Part shown: positions 34,041-46,450 of the stretch, piece by piece
Position numbering within the stretch: the stretch's first letter is position 1
How the letters are laid out: the number at the start of each line of letters is the position of its first letter
Origin: Hofstenia miamia
Taxonomy: Eukaryota > Xenacoelomorpha > Acoela
Length of the DNA stretch: 46,722 bases
Assembly (NCBI GenBank): GCA_004352715.1
Contig: SCFE01000077.1
Location: 1 to 46,722, forward strand
Direction: 5' to 3'
The notes under the pieces: model-generated
Databases searched by the model: none
What the model was told of the DNA's origin: nothing
What the model saw: only the letters and a program-made list of their open reading frames with translations
Program-made: the position numbers and the translations under genes

Positions 34041-37000
34041 ATGACTACGTGGATCTCAAACTTTGCATCAGTTGCAGAAGACGTTCTAAATCAAGTCGAC
34101 CAATCGGCGGGAAAAGTATTGCGATCCAAAGACCAACATCAGTTTGTTGACATTGAAGTTGATGGTTCGCCCTTTAAAGGTAAAGTTCTCTTGCAACCGT
34201 TTTTTGAAAATACATTTTAAACTTTAAGGCTCATCCCTATTAAATTCATAGAAGAAATCGTACTGTCAAACTAATAATGCATAATATATTTCATATTATA
34301 TGGTTACTGTCATTATTTCTGCAATCGCAGTAAAAAGTGGATGTGCGTTGGAAACCTTTACGATGCGTTTGCGGTGAATGTACCGCGATATGCCGTTGTT
34401 CACTGTGCTTTTTTAAATCTTTTATGTGGGGATAATGCGACGCTATTGTTATATTTTAATGCACATCCTTTGGATTTTTTGCCATAAAATTTTCTTCGCT
34501 CTATTCAGTAGTGCATTATTGAGGGATCTTGATGACGTCCAGGCAATATGTTTAATTACAACACATAATATACATATCGGTACAGCATAAATGTACCTCG
34601 AAGCACCGTAGTGTGCGTTTTATCAGATTTTCTATGAACATTTTCAGGAATATCGTAAAATATTTGTCGTGACTGTGTGTAGTTCAATCGATTTTCCTTC
34701 ATTCTGAATGTGATTTCAGTCAAGTTAGGTATCACACTTAAGAATAATCTCTTTTGCTAGTTATTTGCCAATCCTTTGAATTTGCAATTTTCTAAAAACG
34801 AAGTATATTTACACTATAATTTTCATTCATTGATTTAGACTTAATGGCAGCCACAGATTGTTAATAAAGCCCTATAAGTAGTGTCTTAAAGTTCGAGTCA
34901 AGTTTACAACTAATATTTTTTGCGATTAAGATAAAGAAAGTAAACAATGAATTGCAACTGATTCTAAAATTCATTTCGTCATTTGAAAGCTTTTTGTGCT
35001 ACACGCTGCGCTCATTTTCCTCTTGCTTCCAATCTCTATAACCACAATTAGAAAGAGAATGGTCTCCTGCCACGTTAAACGTTTGCTTATCGCAATAACT
35101 GAAAAATATTTGAATATGGAATGCTTTCTCTTTAAAACTGTCCTAAAATTTTCACCTCGCTTAAAAATGTTATTTCAGTAGTTGGTTTTTTTTGGAAAGC
35201 CAACCTCTTCTAAAGCAGATGACCAGCAATTGACAATGAATCATTGTAATTCCTTTTGTTTCTGTACTTCACTTCGGAAAAAGTTTATCAATGAATTTAG
35301 GTTTTCTCATATTTTTTGCTTGTATCAAAGTTTTCACAAATAATACCATTATCTGTACAACTCCAATTATTAACGATTTTGCGGAAATTAAAAATTGCAG
35401 ATGAAATGAGAACTAGACTATATTTGTATGTGCTAATTTTGAAAGAATTGGCCTTTTGACTTTGACATTTTTTATTATAAATCTGGGAGAAATGAAACTA
35501 TACGCATGCAGTTTTTAATCCTCAAAAGAAATTTGTAATATTATTCAGGGCAATTTGGAGAAGATGCCGTGTAATGGACTTCTGTTATTCCGCTCCTGTG
35601 TTTCATTCATATATGTTTGTTGTTTAGTATTCATGCACATTCTGTTCATTAACTACATGATGTTTTATTTCAAATTATAAATTATTTATTGAAAATGTAT
35701 TAATGTTTGGCGATTGTTCAATCATTTTCGATTAACTGTGAGCATCATGTGATATGTCGTGAGATAAATTGCTACTTTATGATTAATAGACTGTAGCATT
35801 ATGCAAAGATTATGATCACGGTTTGAGATTAAGCTTGATTAAAAAATAGAATTTGTTATTCAGCGTAGAGTCACAGAATCCTAGTTGATAATGGGATCAG
35901 CGTTAGATCAATATTTTTTTATTAGGATTCATCCATTAGTTTTTTGAGAAATGCTTTTAGGAAATCAACATTCAACAAACCGAGTCTACAAATGCTCCTC
36001 ACATAGTATAATTAACATCTTTTTAAGAATTTAATTTTGTTAAATACTGGCTACATTTTCAATTTCATGTTTACACTTAAACTCCCGTTGTTTAATTGAC
36101 GAAATATCAGATGTTAAATTTTTGACATTGCGAACGTGTTTTCCATTAAATGAATTTGAATTGCTTCAAATTGATTTGAGAGATTTTTTAGCGAGATGCT
36201 TCATAATCGCATTTGTAGAGGGAACTGTTTTTCTATTTTCGTTGACATTAAAGCAATTTTCAGTTACTTTCGAGCTTTAAACTGCAACTAGCTTTTCTGT
36301 AGCGAGCCGTGTATTATCCGTAGAATGTTGTGCATAAATTACCGCACCACCAACCTTGACAAAATATTTTTCCAGTAATTTGTGAATTCAAATTTTTTCT
36401 TAACTTTTTATCAGAAATTTAGTTTTCATCCTTTTACCCTGTAAAAGAGCTTCCCAAAAATGATCTCAATAAATATCCATGCTATGTAAATTATAACAAA
36501 AAATCGAATTCAGCGTGAAATTTTAGTATCTCTACAATTTTTTTCGATGTCGTTTCGACTAGTATTCTGCGCCCAATGCAATTTTCTTGGCCGTAGCCGA
36601 CCGCGCAAAATAAATCTTGACCTTAGCCGGAATTTGATAAGTCTTTGGCAGTATCTTGCCGTTGGCCGTAATGCTTAAGCAGTAGCCGGCGCTTTTTACC
36701 ACTACTAAGAGAAATACTGCAATTTTCAAAGGAGGGATTAAGACATGTTCATAGTTCAAAAAATTAAAGTAAATCGTCAAAGCATCTACGTTGTAAAAAA
36801 AAATTCAAATATAAATCATAGAAATAAATTGTTCATCATGATCAGAATGAATTTTGGCGAAATCAAAATCTTTGACTGCATCTCGCCGTTGGCTGTCTCT
36901 ACGTGCTCGCCTGAATACTAATTCATTGACTAATTCTGAAAAGATAATTTATAGAATATGACTTAAAAATTTTTTTCAGTCTTGTCGCTTATTTGAGCGT

Positions 37001-40000
37001 ATCGAATTTTTTATTACATTCAAATTATTCAAAACACCAGCATGTGTAAATATAAATTAGACAATTTTTAATTGTATTGCAGGATATTGTTTGATGATAA
37101 GATTACGAATCTACAAGGAAATATTCAGTCTAACCATTCTCAACACTATTGCATTGGTTCAGCGTCCTGATATTTTATGTTTCCTTGTTATTAGAAGCAA
37201 TGCCTTCTTGTGTACCTGTTTATATGTTATAGTGAATTTGCGAAATTATGAATTTCGTGAGATTCTTCAATTTCAGTGAATATGTGAATTTGCTACTTCT
37301 TTTATTTAGCTTCATGCAAAATCTAGATATTCCATGTATGTCATAGACCTAACCCCAAACCCTACTCAATTTAGTGGTGTTATGAAGTTTTAATTGAAAC
37401 AAAATTTTACAGAAATCCTAGGGATTTCACGAAATTCCAAATTTCCCAATCCTATTGTAATTTTTACACGATACATACAAAAATTGTAAATAAATTTCAT
37501 TCAAAAACCTGGTCATGCCCCTGCTAGCACGCTGACTGATTTTGCTTTATATAATTCAATTTTGATAAATGTCCTTTCATTAGTTCAGACGTAACGGAAA
37601 ATAATCAATTAATTGATCTTCTTTTCGCAGCGGTGTATTTACTCATCCAATTAATTTCTCACTTTTAACGATGCAGCTAATACTTTTGCAAAGCTAGAGT
37701 TGCACAATTTGCGCAGTTATATGTCGTTTGTATACGAAGTTTCCAAGTTAATAATTCAATACTTCGAATACATTGCTAGAATTATTGACATTTATAATTA
37801 TATATTCAAATGTAATGACGCAATTATTGCAATTATTTGTAAAAATATGTTATGCCATTTTTTGTATTTTTAAAAATTTAATATTCTGACTATCTATAAG
37901 ATTAAGTAGCTATAGTAGCTAGCAGACTTGTCAACGAGCCGAGCCGAGCTGAGCTTGAGCACAGTATTTGATATACAACGAGCCCAAAACGAGCCTATTT
38001 TAGGCTAAGCAAATTTAGTTCTGCTTGTTAATTTGATTATGGAGATTTTTCTTATTTTTTGCATTCAGTATGCCTTTCTTATTTAAGAAATGTTTGTTAA
38101 ATAATAGGAAGAGCTATGTAAAAAATTCTTTAAGCACAATATTTTTACAAAAAATACCGGGGTTAAACGAGCCTCATTCAAAGATTTTGTTGCGAGGCGA
38201 GCCGAACTTACACATAATTTAAACGAGCCGAACCGAGCTAGGAATTGTCAAGTCTGATAGCTAGGGTTGGCACATAGGTGTAAACCGGTTGGGTCAACAT
38301 GTGTGACCGGCACAGGTAACGTTGTGTCTGTATTTTATGACCGGCCGGTTTGAACCTGTCTAAAACCTGTCAAATGAAGCCTGAGTGAATGACAAAACTC
38401 ATAAGTAGCTTAATTAAATTTCGATGAAATCCGTTATTTTTAAATTGCATCAATTTTAAAGGTGTTGGTTGATTTTTATGTGCAGTATTTTTCAAATAAT
38501 TTAGTAAGGGAGTGCGTTATTGAGATTGCTCTTTAATTTTTCTAATAAGAGCAACTCCATTTTTATATAAATGGGTTATATCTGATTTTTTCATTACTCC
38601 GGAAATTCGTTTTAAACTATGCATTGATTAATTGCAAATGATAGTTGGTCGCCAATATATATGAAAAAAATTCTTAATTATAAAGAAGAGTAAATGAGTC
38701 GAACTGAAGATTTAATAATGTCTAGATTTTGTACAATAACTTCTAATTCTTTTAATGTAGAATACCTAAATTGCAGCGTCAACTTACAATTTGATTGACT
38801 AAGTTCTGATAGAGGAAATTTAGGAAAATTGAAGTTACCTCATTCTTTAAATTTAAGCATTTCTCGGTCGATTCTCTTTCCAGAACAACTTGTCATATTG
38901 AATACCTGCTGACATTGAAAAATATAATCCTTAAAAAGCATTTAAAATTTTCCCTAAGCAAAAATATATTTCCTGTAATCATTGCTTGAATACAAAATGT
39001 ATAAGGATGACAATGCGATAACTCATTATTAAAGTAGTACTATACTAATTTATTCATAGCATGGAACATTTGTATTTGTAATTTATTATATATGTGTCAT
39101 GGATGCCTAGATTGCTATATTATAATAATCTAGGAGTCCATTATTGTGTGAATTTATTGATTTATATATATATATATATATCATTTTTTATGTATATATT
39201 TAACTAGACTTAGAAAAATGTTGGGCCGGTCAGACCGACTGGTTTACACCTATGGTTGGCATGCTTAAAATATGTTGCGATTTAAACAGACTTAAACATG
39301 CTTTTTTTTAATGTTTCTTAAATGTTTTTTTTACATTGGTGTAGAATTTTATGGAAGGTTTCGAAAGTTTTTTTTGAAGTATGTCCATTCCTATTTTTAT
39401 AACGACTTTTTACCGAAAAAATAACAAAAGTTGCTTTTTTAGGTGTATGACACGAGAAATGAATGTTGATAAGTTTAACATAATTCAATGTTTGCTACTA
39501 TATGTGTTTTCTGCAAAATCTCAGTACATTGAAGTGGTTCTCTCTTAGAGCAAAAATAACACTTTTAAACGTATAAAACATTTTAAAAAAACCCTGATAG
39601 CCTACGTAAACTACACTAAGCCTAAGAAATTTCATTTGCACAATGCATGCTTAACCTGTTAATTGTCGCCATTCACTTGATCGTCGTCATGCACATGGTC
39701 ACCGCTTTAGCATAATTTTGCTTCCAGATAGTCAGTATTATTCGAAAATAGTTGCACCTGCTTATAATACTAGACTTCCTGCATTCTTTGTAAACATCAT
39801 ATGTCAATAACAGCGCTTATCGGACTAATAAACAGTAAGTCATCATATAATGCCGCTTTTGTAAATTTGCCCATCAACATCAAATGATTTCAGTAGCCGG
39901 CAGAATGTAACACATTCGGACATCATATTATGTCAATAAACGGTTAAGAAAATATAATGAAACAAGAACAAACGTAAATCGATGTNTATTATGTTATATA

Positions 40001-43000
40001 TATATCATTTTTTATGTATATATTTAACTAGACTTGGGAAAATGTTGTGCCGGTCAGACCGGTCGGTCAACCGGTTTCGGTTGACACCGATGCCGGTTGG
40101 GTCGGGTCGACAATTTTCCGACCGGTTTACACCTATGGTTGGCATGCTTAAAACATGTTGCGATTTAAACAGACTTTTAAACATGCTTTTTTGTAATGTT
40201 TCTTAAATGTTTTTTTTACATTGGTGTAGAATTTTATGGAAGGTTTCGAAAGTTATTTTTGAAGTTTGTCCATTCCTATTTTTATAACGACTTTTTACCG
40301 AAAAACTAACAAAAGTTGCTTTTTTAGGTGTATGACATGAGAAATGAATGTTGATAAGTTTAACATAATTCAATGTTTGCTACTATATTTGTTTTCTGCA
40401 AAATCTCAGTACATTGAAGTGGTTTTCTCTTAGAGCAAAATAACACTTTCAAACGTATAAAACGTTTTTAAGAAAAACCCTGATAGCCTACATAAAGTAC
40501 ACTAAGCCTAAGAAATTTCATTTGCACAATGCATGCTTAACCTGTTAATTGTCGCCATTCACTTGATCGTCGTCATGCACATGGTCACCGCTTTAGCATA
40601 ATTTTGCTTCCAGATAGTCAGTATTATTCGAAAATAGTTGCACCTGCTTATAATACTAGACTTCCTGCATTCTTTGTAAACATCATATGTCAATAACAGC
40701 GCTTATCAGACTAATAGACAGTAAGTCATCATATAATGCCGCTTTTGTAAATTTGCCCATCAACATCAAATGATTTCAGTAGCCGGCAGAATGTAACACA
40801 TTCGGACATCATATTATGTCAATAAACTGTTAAGAAAATATAATGAAACAAGAACAAACGTAAATCGATGTATAGGAAATCGTATTTGTCACATTTGTTC
40901 TCAAAAATCAGTTTTAATGCATATCTTCTAATTTGCAATGTAGAGGAGGGCTAATTTGAATTCATCTGCAATTTAGTTTCGCCGGCCAAATCCCTCGTCA
41001 AATCAAGATCATCATCTCAACTTGATGAGGAAAATTTAACCGACATCTACCAATCACCAAGAAGTCATTCCACACCACCCAGCGTAATATCTAGAAGCTC
41101 GAGTTTTGAAAACCAGTCAACATTAAACAGTGATCTCAGCTCCACATACAGTTTTCTACAGACTCCTAACTTAACTTCCTCTCACTGCGACGATGAAAAT
41201 CAAATTTTGAAGTCTGAAATCCAATCCCTCAACGCCGAAATTGCACAGGCATTTCAAAGAGCACGGAATGCTGAGCGTGCTAAAGAGAAGGTTCAAATCG
41301 ACTTATACATTTTACTATCTTTAAGGATTTATCTCTGTAATCATTTTCGCATTTTGACATGTTTTCCTTTAATTAATACGATTTTTCTATATTTTACAAT
41401 ACTTTTACTCGATTGATCGTCTGATATATGATTACACATTAGTTCTCTCAAATACTACATGATTTTGCATTATTTGCATTTGCACTGCTCTTTAGAACCT
41501 TATCATGTTATGCCTATCAAATGAGTGCTTATTCATAACGTTCTCGTTGACTTAGCTTTTGTATGATATTTAGGTAAGGATTTACATGATCTTAATGTTC
41601 GATTTTTTTTCAAATACTGTTTTGAATAATTTTTAAAGGCTACTTCCATTCTTTTACTATAAATTCAATTTGGAATTGTATGTATATATTTAATTTCACC
41701 AAAGTTTTGACGACCTTATATTTCAGATTACGGCTCGGTCCTGAAAAGCGGTTTGGTCCTGCTCTCTAGAAGTCTTTGTAGCAGAGCCCAGGCGTTGAAA
41801 TATTGATAACTTACATTAATTATTGTTTTGAAATTAATTGCAATATTTCAATTAGTATTTTGTTTTAATGTTCTCTGATCTTTGATTTTTGTCTCGAAGA
41901 ATTTTTCTATAAAGATTGGTGTGCGATGATTTAATTATATCCTGTATAGGAATAAAGGACGAGTTAAGTCCCAAACGAATGGCCATTATTTGAATATTAT
42001 CAAGTCGCTTTAAAACTGTTTTCGAAGTTTCACCCCAAACAGAACAACTATACATCATTTGAGAAACTACCAGAGAGTTTATATAATAAATTAAGTTCCT
42101 TAGGATTGAAACCTAGTCTCTTTAATTTAAGTAATAAATATGTTTTACTTGTAGCTTTCTTAGCAATGGAATGTACATAAGGCTCAAAACTAAGTTTGCG
42201 GTCAAACAACCTCCCAAAATGTTAACTTCAGTACCGCGTGTAATATAATCAAGAGGAGGTACCGGACTAAGACCAAAATTCAGAAGCAATTCTGAAGTAT
42301 TCATGCGATTTAGAAACAGATTTTTAATATTTAAATGTGTTTCTAGCTCCAATAAAATATTCATTGCATTGTCACCTGCATCATAAGACCCTGCAATAAC
42401 ACTTGTATTATGGTCAGCATATGCTTCGATAAAGCAGTCATTTCGCTGTTCTTTATAGGTATCATCAATGCCAACATTGAAAAAAATAGGACCATTAATC
42501 GTTCCCTGTGGTACACCAAGATTAATACTTAATGTTTTACATGTGCTCCCATTGATGGTTGTAAAGTGACTGGTTTCTTAAAAATTCGAAATATCAATTC
42601 AAAATATAGGGGTTTAATTGTGGTTGTAATCTTGTAAGTCCACGAAAAACAGCATTGTGGTTAATTTTATCAAAAGCCTTGTTCATGTCTAGCATGACAA
42701 TGCGGCAGTGATCACTGTTTTTTCTTAGTCGATGGATTTCTTTAAGAAGTTTTATAACTGCGATCGTTGTGGAACTGTTTTTCCTAAATCCAAATTGATG
42801 TTTACTTAGTGATTTATGATAAGCATTAGAAACAAACTTGTCATACACCATGCGTTCAAATAGTCTTGATAGTATGNTTGTGATACAGCGAGTCGGGCAT
42901 GTTTCTTCAAATATCTGACGCAACTTGTCAATAAGGTAACGAAATACTGTATTGACATCATTAGAATGATGCAAATAACTAGTTTGTTGTTAATAAAACG

Positions 43001-46000
43001 TGTATAAAAGCTATTTTATATTTTTCACGATGGTCACGAAAGTAAACCTTTCGTTTAGGTTTGAACAGTCGAAGATTGCAAATAACCCACAAATGATCAC
43101 TTTGAATCACAGAATTATATAAATATCATTCATGAACTATCGTTTCATCAACACAGAATATTTTATTAAGAGTCTTCGTACCATAAGTTGGAGCACTGTT
43201 AACCTGTGTGATGTTACAATCCACAATCACATCATTCTTGCAAAAATGATTAAATTCACCACATAAAAAGAAATTATTATACACCTTTTTTGCAGATAAA
43301 GTTTCTAAAGAAAGAATAATATGGGCTGATAACATATCATTACTAATTAGCGTCAGGAGGATAATAAATAAGGCAGAACAGATAAGATCGAAAATTAGCC
43401 TAAATATCACGCCACATTATTTCAAACAGTTCATGATTATGAGGATAAACTTGTATGCATTTGTAGTCTTTCCTGATGAAAGCACGCACTCCACCGCCAA
43501 TTCCCTTATTTAAATAATAGTATTCCGGCCTTGACGAAATAAATTAAAGTTATAAATAGAGACAAAGTCGTCACTGATTTGTGCTGAAAGCCAAGACTCA
43601 GTAATGAAACAAAAACCGATGGAGTTAGAAACAATATTACAGGATAGATGCATGAACTTCAATTTAAAAGCAGGATCTAGTCAATTGTTCAGTTCGATAT
43701 CATCGACATATAGTTTTAGATTTCGAATTTTGATGGAGGTTTTGTTAGTACCATTATTAATAAGGTCTCGCCGTTTTCTAAGTAGATCTTGTTCAATTTT
43801 TCTTTCACTTGAAGTTAAAGACTTAGAAATAAATATTCGAAGATCATAATTCCTTAAGATAAGCGGAACCAGTATTTTTCTAACAATCCAGATATCGTGA
43901 AATTTTACTGATGTGCTTCGAGGCTTATTCGAATCACGTCTGAATTTACCTATACGAGTAATGTCATCAATCACATATTCAGATTGACCAATGTGATTTA
44001 AAATTCTGTCAATTTCTTTTCTATCAGCATCCATTCTGACAGTTCAGGGTTGCTCTGAACTTTCCGGAATACCATCAATTTTGACTTCATATCGTATATG
44101 TTCATTTTCAGATTGTAGTTGAAAATTATTTCGAGCTTCAGATTGAGAGATTTTCCAAAAAGAAACAGCAAATAAACATTTTTTCTTGGCACCTTGCCGC
44201 TGTTACATAGATGTACTTTCCTCACATGTACTCAAAGTAATATATTGCAATGTGATGTCCACTGATGTAAATATTTCAAGCTTGGATATATAAATACCAA
44301 ACTAAGTTTTAATAGTTTAATTTGTTATAGATTGTCCAATAAAATTTGATTTAGAAATGTATTAAAATTGATAAATTTGTCTACCATCTATACAAAATGA
44401 AATTGAAATTCTATATGTGCGTGATTTTCAACATTTCTTCATTGATAAAATACAAAACTGGTGCAATTTAATGAAATATTCTGTCTTTGACAGTAAAAAT
44501 AGCCATCTGTATTCTTAATTAATTTGTTTTATTCAATGGTTTTAATTAAAATGTTGAGATATACTTTTTATTTTATCTACACAAAGTTTTGTCAAGTTGT
44601 TTCGTTCATATTTTTACATTTAGGTTGAATCGCTTTTAACAAAACGGACGAATGAGTACAATAAGGAATGCAGTGATTTGAGAAATTCCCTTGAACAAAA
44701 CGCTAAGTACATATCTGAGCTTTCGCAGTCAATCAGTGATTATGATGCTGCTCTTAAGAGCAAGGACATTCAGATGGCTTCGATGCGCACAACCATCGAC
44801 ACCGAATTACATTCCCTGAAAGAACAGGAATCGAATAACGATAGCATAAAATCCAAATTGAATTCTGAAATTGATCGATTGCGAAAGGAGATTGATCAAA
44901 TCACGCATGAGAAGTCATTGTTGTCATCATCACTAAGCAACGCAGATGATCAAATCGCGTCTTTGAAATCCAGTGTTGAAGAGTACCAGCACGTCACTTC
45001 CACACATGAGCAGCAGTTAAAGTCTTTGCGAATCGAACACAATGAGTACAAGCAAAGAGCGCAAACTATATTGCATGCAAAGGAGAGTTTAATCACTTCT
45101 TTGAAGTCTGGAATAGCCTCTTCGCATGATGGTGGGAGCCTTAAATTACTATTTATTAAAATCATATCATTTCCTTACTTATATCAAAACTATTTCGTAA
45201 TTTAAAATTTTGAAGTCGTTGCACGTATATTAATGCTGTATTATGATTAACTATTAAAATATCAAAGTCGAAATGATCCTTAATTACAAAGGCTATTTTC
45301 TTGAGCACTTTTCTGCTACACCACTCGTGTTTGATATTTAGAAAAATTATTTTATTGTCATTACGCAGTTTTATGTTTCACTGTGGAAAGCAAATTATTT
45401 TGAAAATCTCAATTTAAGACGAATTACAAATATAAAATTGTGATGTTATTTATTTATCAGTGGCGTTAATAAATTTATTGTCTAGTTATTGAAAACAATG
45501 TCAATATATATTTAGGAGGTCTTGATGATTTGCACAAGCTTGAATTAGAGCAAGCACGCCAGGAATCCTCCATGCTTTCTAAGGAGCTTGTTGAAGCTCG
45601 ACTTGCAAGCAATACAGCTGCAGAAGTAGCTAAAAGAGTTGAACTAGAATGGCAAAGAGAGTTGTCTACACAAAGACTTGAAAATAACAATCTCTCTCAT
45701 CAATTAACCTTTGAACAAGATCGATTGGCATCTTTGAGAGAAGAGTATGAAGAAATTCTTCAAATCCATTCTGTAACTCAGCGGGAATTAAAATGTTCAC
45801 GAGATCGCGTTTTGGAAATGGAAGAGAAACTGAAAACTGAGCTCGCACAGAGAGCAACACTTCGTCAAGCGTCAGCTCCCGTCAATAGCACGATCAACGA
45901 GCTCAATTCTCGTTTACAATCTCTAACTCAGTCTCTCATTGAAAAGAACGCCGTGATAGATAGTTTGGGGCAACAGCGTCAAGATATGTCGTTGACCATC

Positions 46001-46315
46001 GAGAAGTTGGAACGCAATACAACACATAATCCTATATATAACAACATCAATACTGTAACAGAAGAGTCTAGATTGAGAACTTCTCTTCCTGCTTTCTTGT
46101 TACCTTCTCCGATAGACAATGCATGTGTGACTGGTTTTAAGCGCACCTTGGTTCAATTAGACAGACTTAGTGTGCGTATGGGCTCACTTTTTAGACGTTT
46201 TCCATTGGCAAGACTATTTTTAATGTTTTACAGCATAATATTGCATTGCTGGGTAACGGTTGTTTTGCTTACATATAAACCTGAAATACATTTCGATGGC
46301 TCTACGCAGAAGTAA
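34041..46315 (+). CDS. GOLGA5: Golgin-84 (GOLGA5), complete, four coding exons
   Basis: Exons 34041-34179, 40977-41290, 44624-45131 and 45516-46315 join in consistent phases (1, 0, 1) to give 586 aa. The N-terminus (residues 1-20) matches golgin-84. Residues about 50-110 are Ser-rich, and about 110-490 is coiled coil with EYKQRAQTILHAKESLITSL, a family landmark. The C-terminus carries RMGSLFRRFPLARLFLMFY and a membrane anchor (about 555-574) followed by a 12-residue tail. Golgin-84 is a tail-anchored Golgi tether for intra-Golgi COPI traffic and ribbon structure. The human protein is 731 aa, so this one has a shorter coiled coil. Introns are 6.8 kb, 3.3 kb and 384 nt, the first two swollen by transposons. 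ATTAAA lies at 46366. Exact donor of exon 3 (gtggga) is the least certain boundary. Confidence 0.93.
34180..37914. other. Golgin-84 intron 1, 5' part, block B
   Basis: Copy of 13155-16895, now more diverged from A than upstream parts (for example a replaced stretch near 35880-35920). No exon recognised; the imperfect GCCGTTGGC direct repeat is also present near 36640 and 36860. Confidence 0.5.
37923..38256. mobile_element. hAT-type MITE, 334 bp, block B
   Basis: Same insertion as 16904-17239: CAGACTTG termini and target-site duplications gtagctag (37915-37922) and atagctag (38257-38264). It is two bases shorter through small internal changes. Sharing of insertion site and flanks shows insertion before the A/B split. 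Confidence 0.85.
38273..39253. mobile_element. Inverted-repeat DNA element, ~1 kb, hAT-like, block B
   Basis: The left end is CATAGGTGTAAACCGGT. The right end reads GGTTTACACCTAT, part of its inverse, with a perfect 17-bp version in the duplicated right end at 40121-40137. GGTTGGCA flanks both sides (38265-38272 and 39254-39261), an 8-bp target-site duplication. Both ends carry CCGG-rich subterminal repeats. Minus-strand protein-like pieces interrupted by stops may be transposase remnants. The left duplication directly abuts that of the neighbouring MITE. A block of about 84 bp present in A is missing near 38450. Confidence 0.7.
39165..39181. repeat. TA microsatellite
   Basis: A run of alternating TA repeats inside the right part of the inverted-repeat element. 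A shorter TA run recurs at the start of the second tandem unit near 39995. Confidence 0.8.
39181..40871. repeat. Intronic tandem duplication of ~0.82-0.89 kb
   Basis: Units start at TCATTTTTTATG at 39181 and 40005. Both run through the right end of the inverted-repeat element, the GGTTGGCA site and ~700 bp of unique intron to AAATCGATGT. The second unit has about 62 extra bp of CCGGT-rich subterminal sequence, so the first unit probably lost it. A single N sits at 39986, at the junction of the units. The interval corresponds to the 225-N gap in block A. Confidence 0.9.
41291..44623. other. Golgin-84 intron 2
   Basis: A 3.3-kb phase-0 intron with donor AAG|GTTCAA and acceptor TTTACATTTAG. Most of it (about 41750-44230) is an antisense LINE; the last ~400 bases are plain AT-rich sequence. 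Confidence 0.8.
41750..44230 (-). mobile_element. Degenerate near-complete LINE in golgin-84 intron 2
   Basis: In normal order on the minus strand: ORF1-type domain (about 44110-43681) with KIDGIPES, RIGKFRRDSNKPRSTSVKF and KIRNLKLYVDD; endonuclease remnant (about 43600-43126) with CGEFNHF and ITQVNSAPTYG; RT (42974-42594) with HQFGFRKNSSTTIAV and MLDMNKAFDKINH; GVPQGTI near 42510; YADH in the YxDD position near 42410; thumb (42364-42122); and a C-terminal YSCSVWGE segment (42058-41852). Several frameshifts make it inactive. It resembles the 2340-4400 element in ORF1 and endonuclease, so both belong to one broad LINE group. Confidence 0.85.
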
Positions 46316-46450
46316 ATTATATTTTGTAAATTGTGGGAAATTTGAAAATTTATGTATTGAAATTTATTAAATTTTATTCAATTATGTTTTTGTGAAATTT
46401 CAAAACTTACTTAAATTTACTACTTGTGTACCACATTTTAGCACATATTT
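46316..46450 (+). promoter_or_regulatory. Short intercistronic region between golgin-84 and CPOX
   Basis: Only 135 bp separate the golgin-84 stop from the CPOX ATG. ATTAAA at 46366-46371 is followed about 70 nt later by an acceptor-like CACATTTTAG (AG at 46440-46441), nine bases before the ATG. There is little room for an independent promoter. The spacing resembles intercistronic regions of trans-spliced operons, though a 5' UTR intron or overlapping transcription units could also explain it. Confidence 0.45.

Larger units (their letters stand above)
21016..42777. repeat. Block B of the ~20-kb near-identical duplication
   Basis: This is the second copy of 1-20015. It starts with the identical base after a 1000-N gap. 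It is longer because it has 1976 bp (38931-40906) where block A has 225 N. Unlike A it continues uninterrupted through the rest of the golgin-84 gene into CPOX, so it is the more complete representation of the locus. Confidence 0.95.

Noticed and set aside
39982-40206. 74-codon frame in the tandem repeat
   Set aside because: Lies across the N, TA run and CCGGT-rich subterminal repeats; no coding signal.
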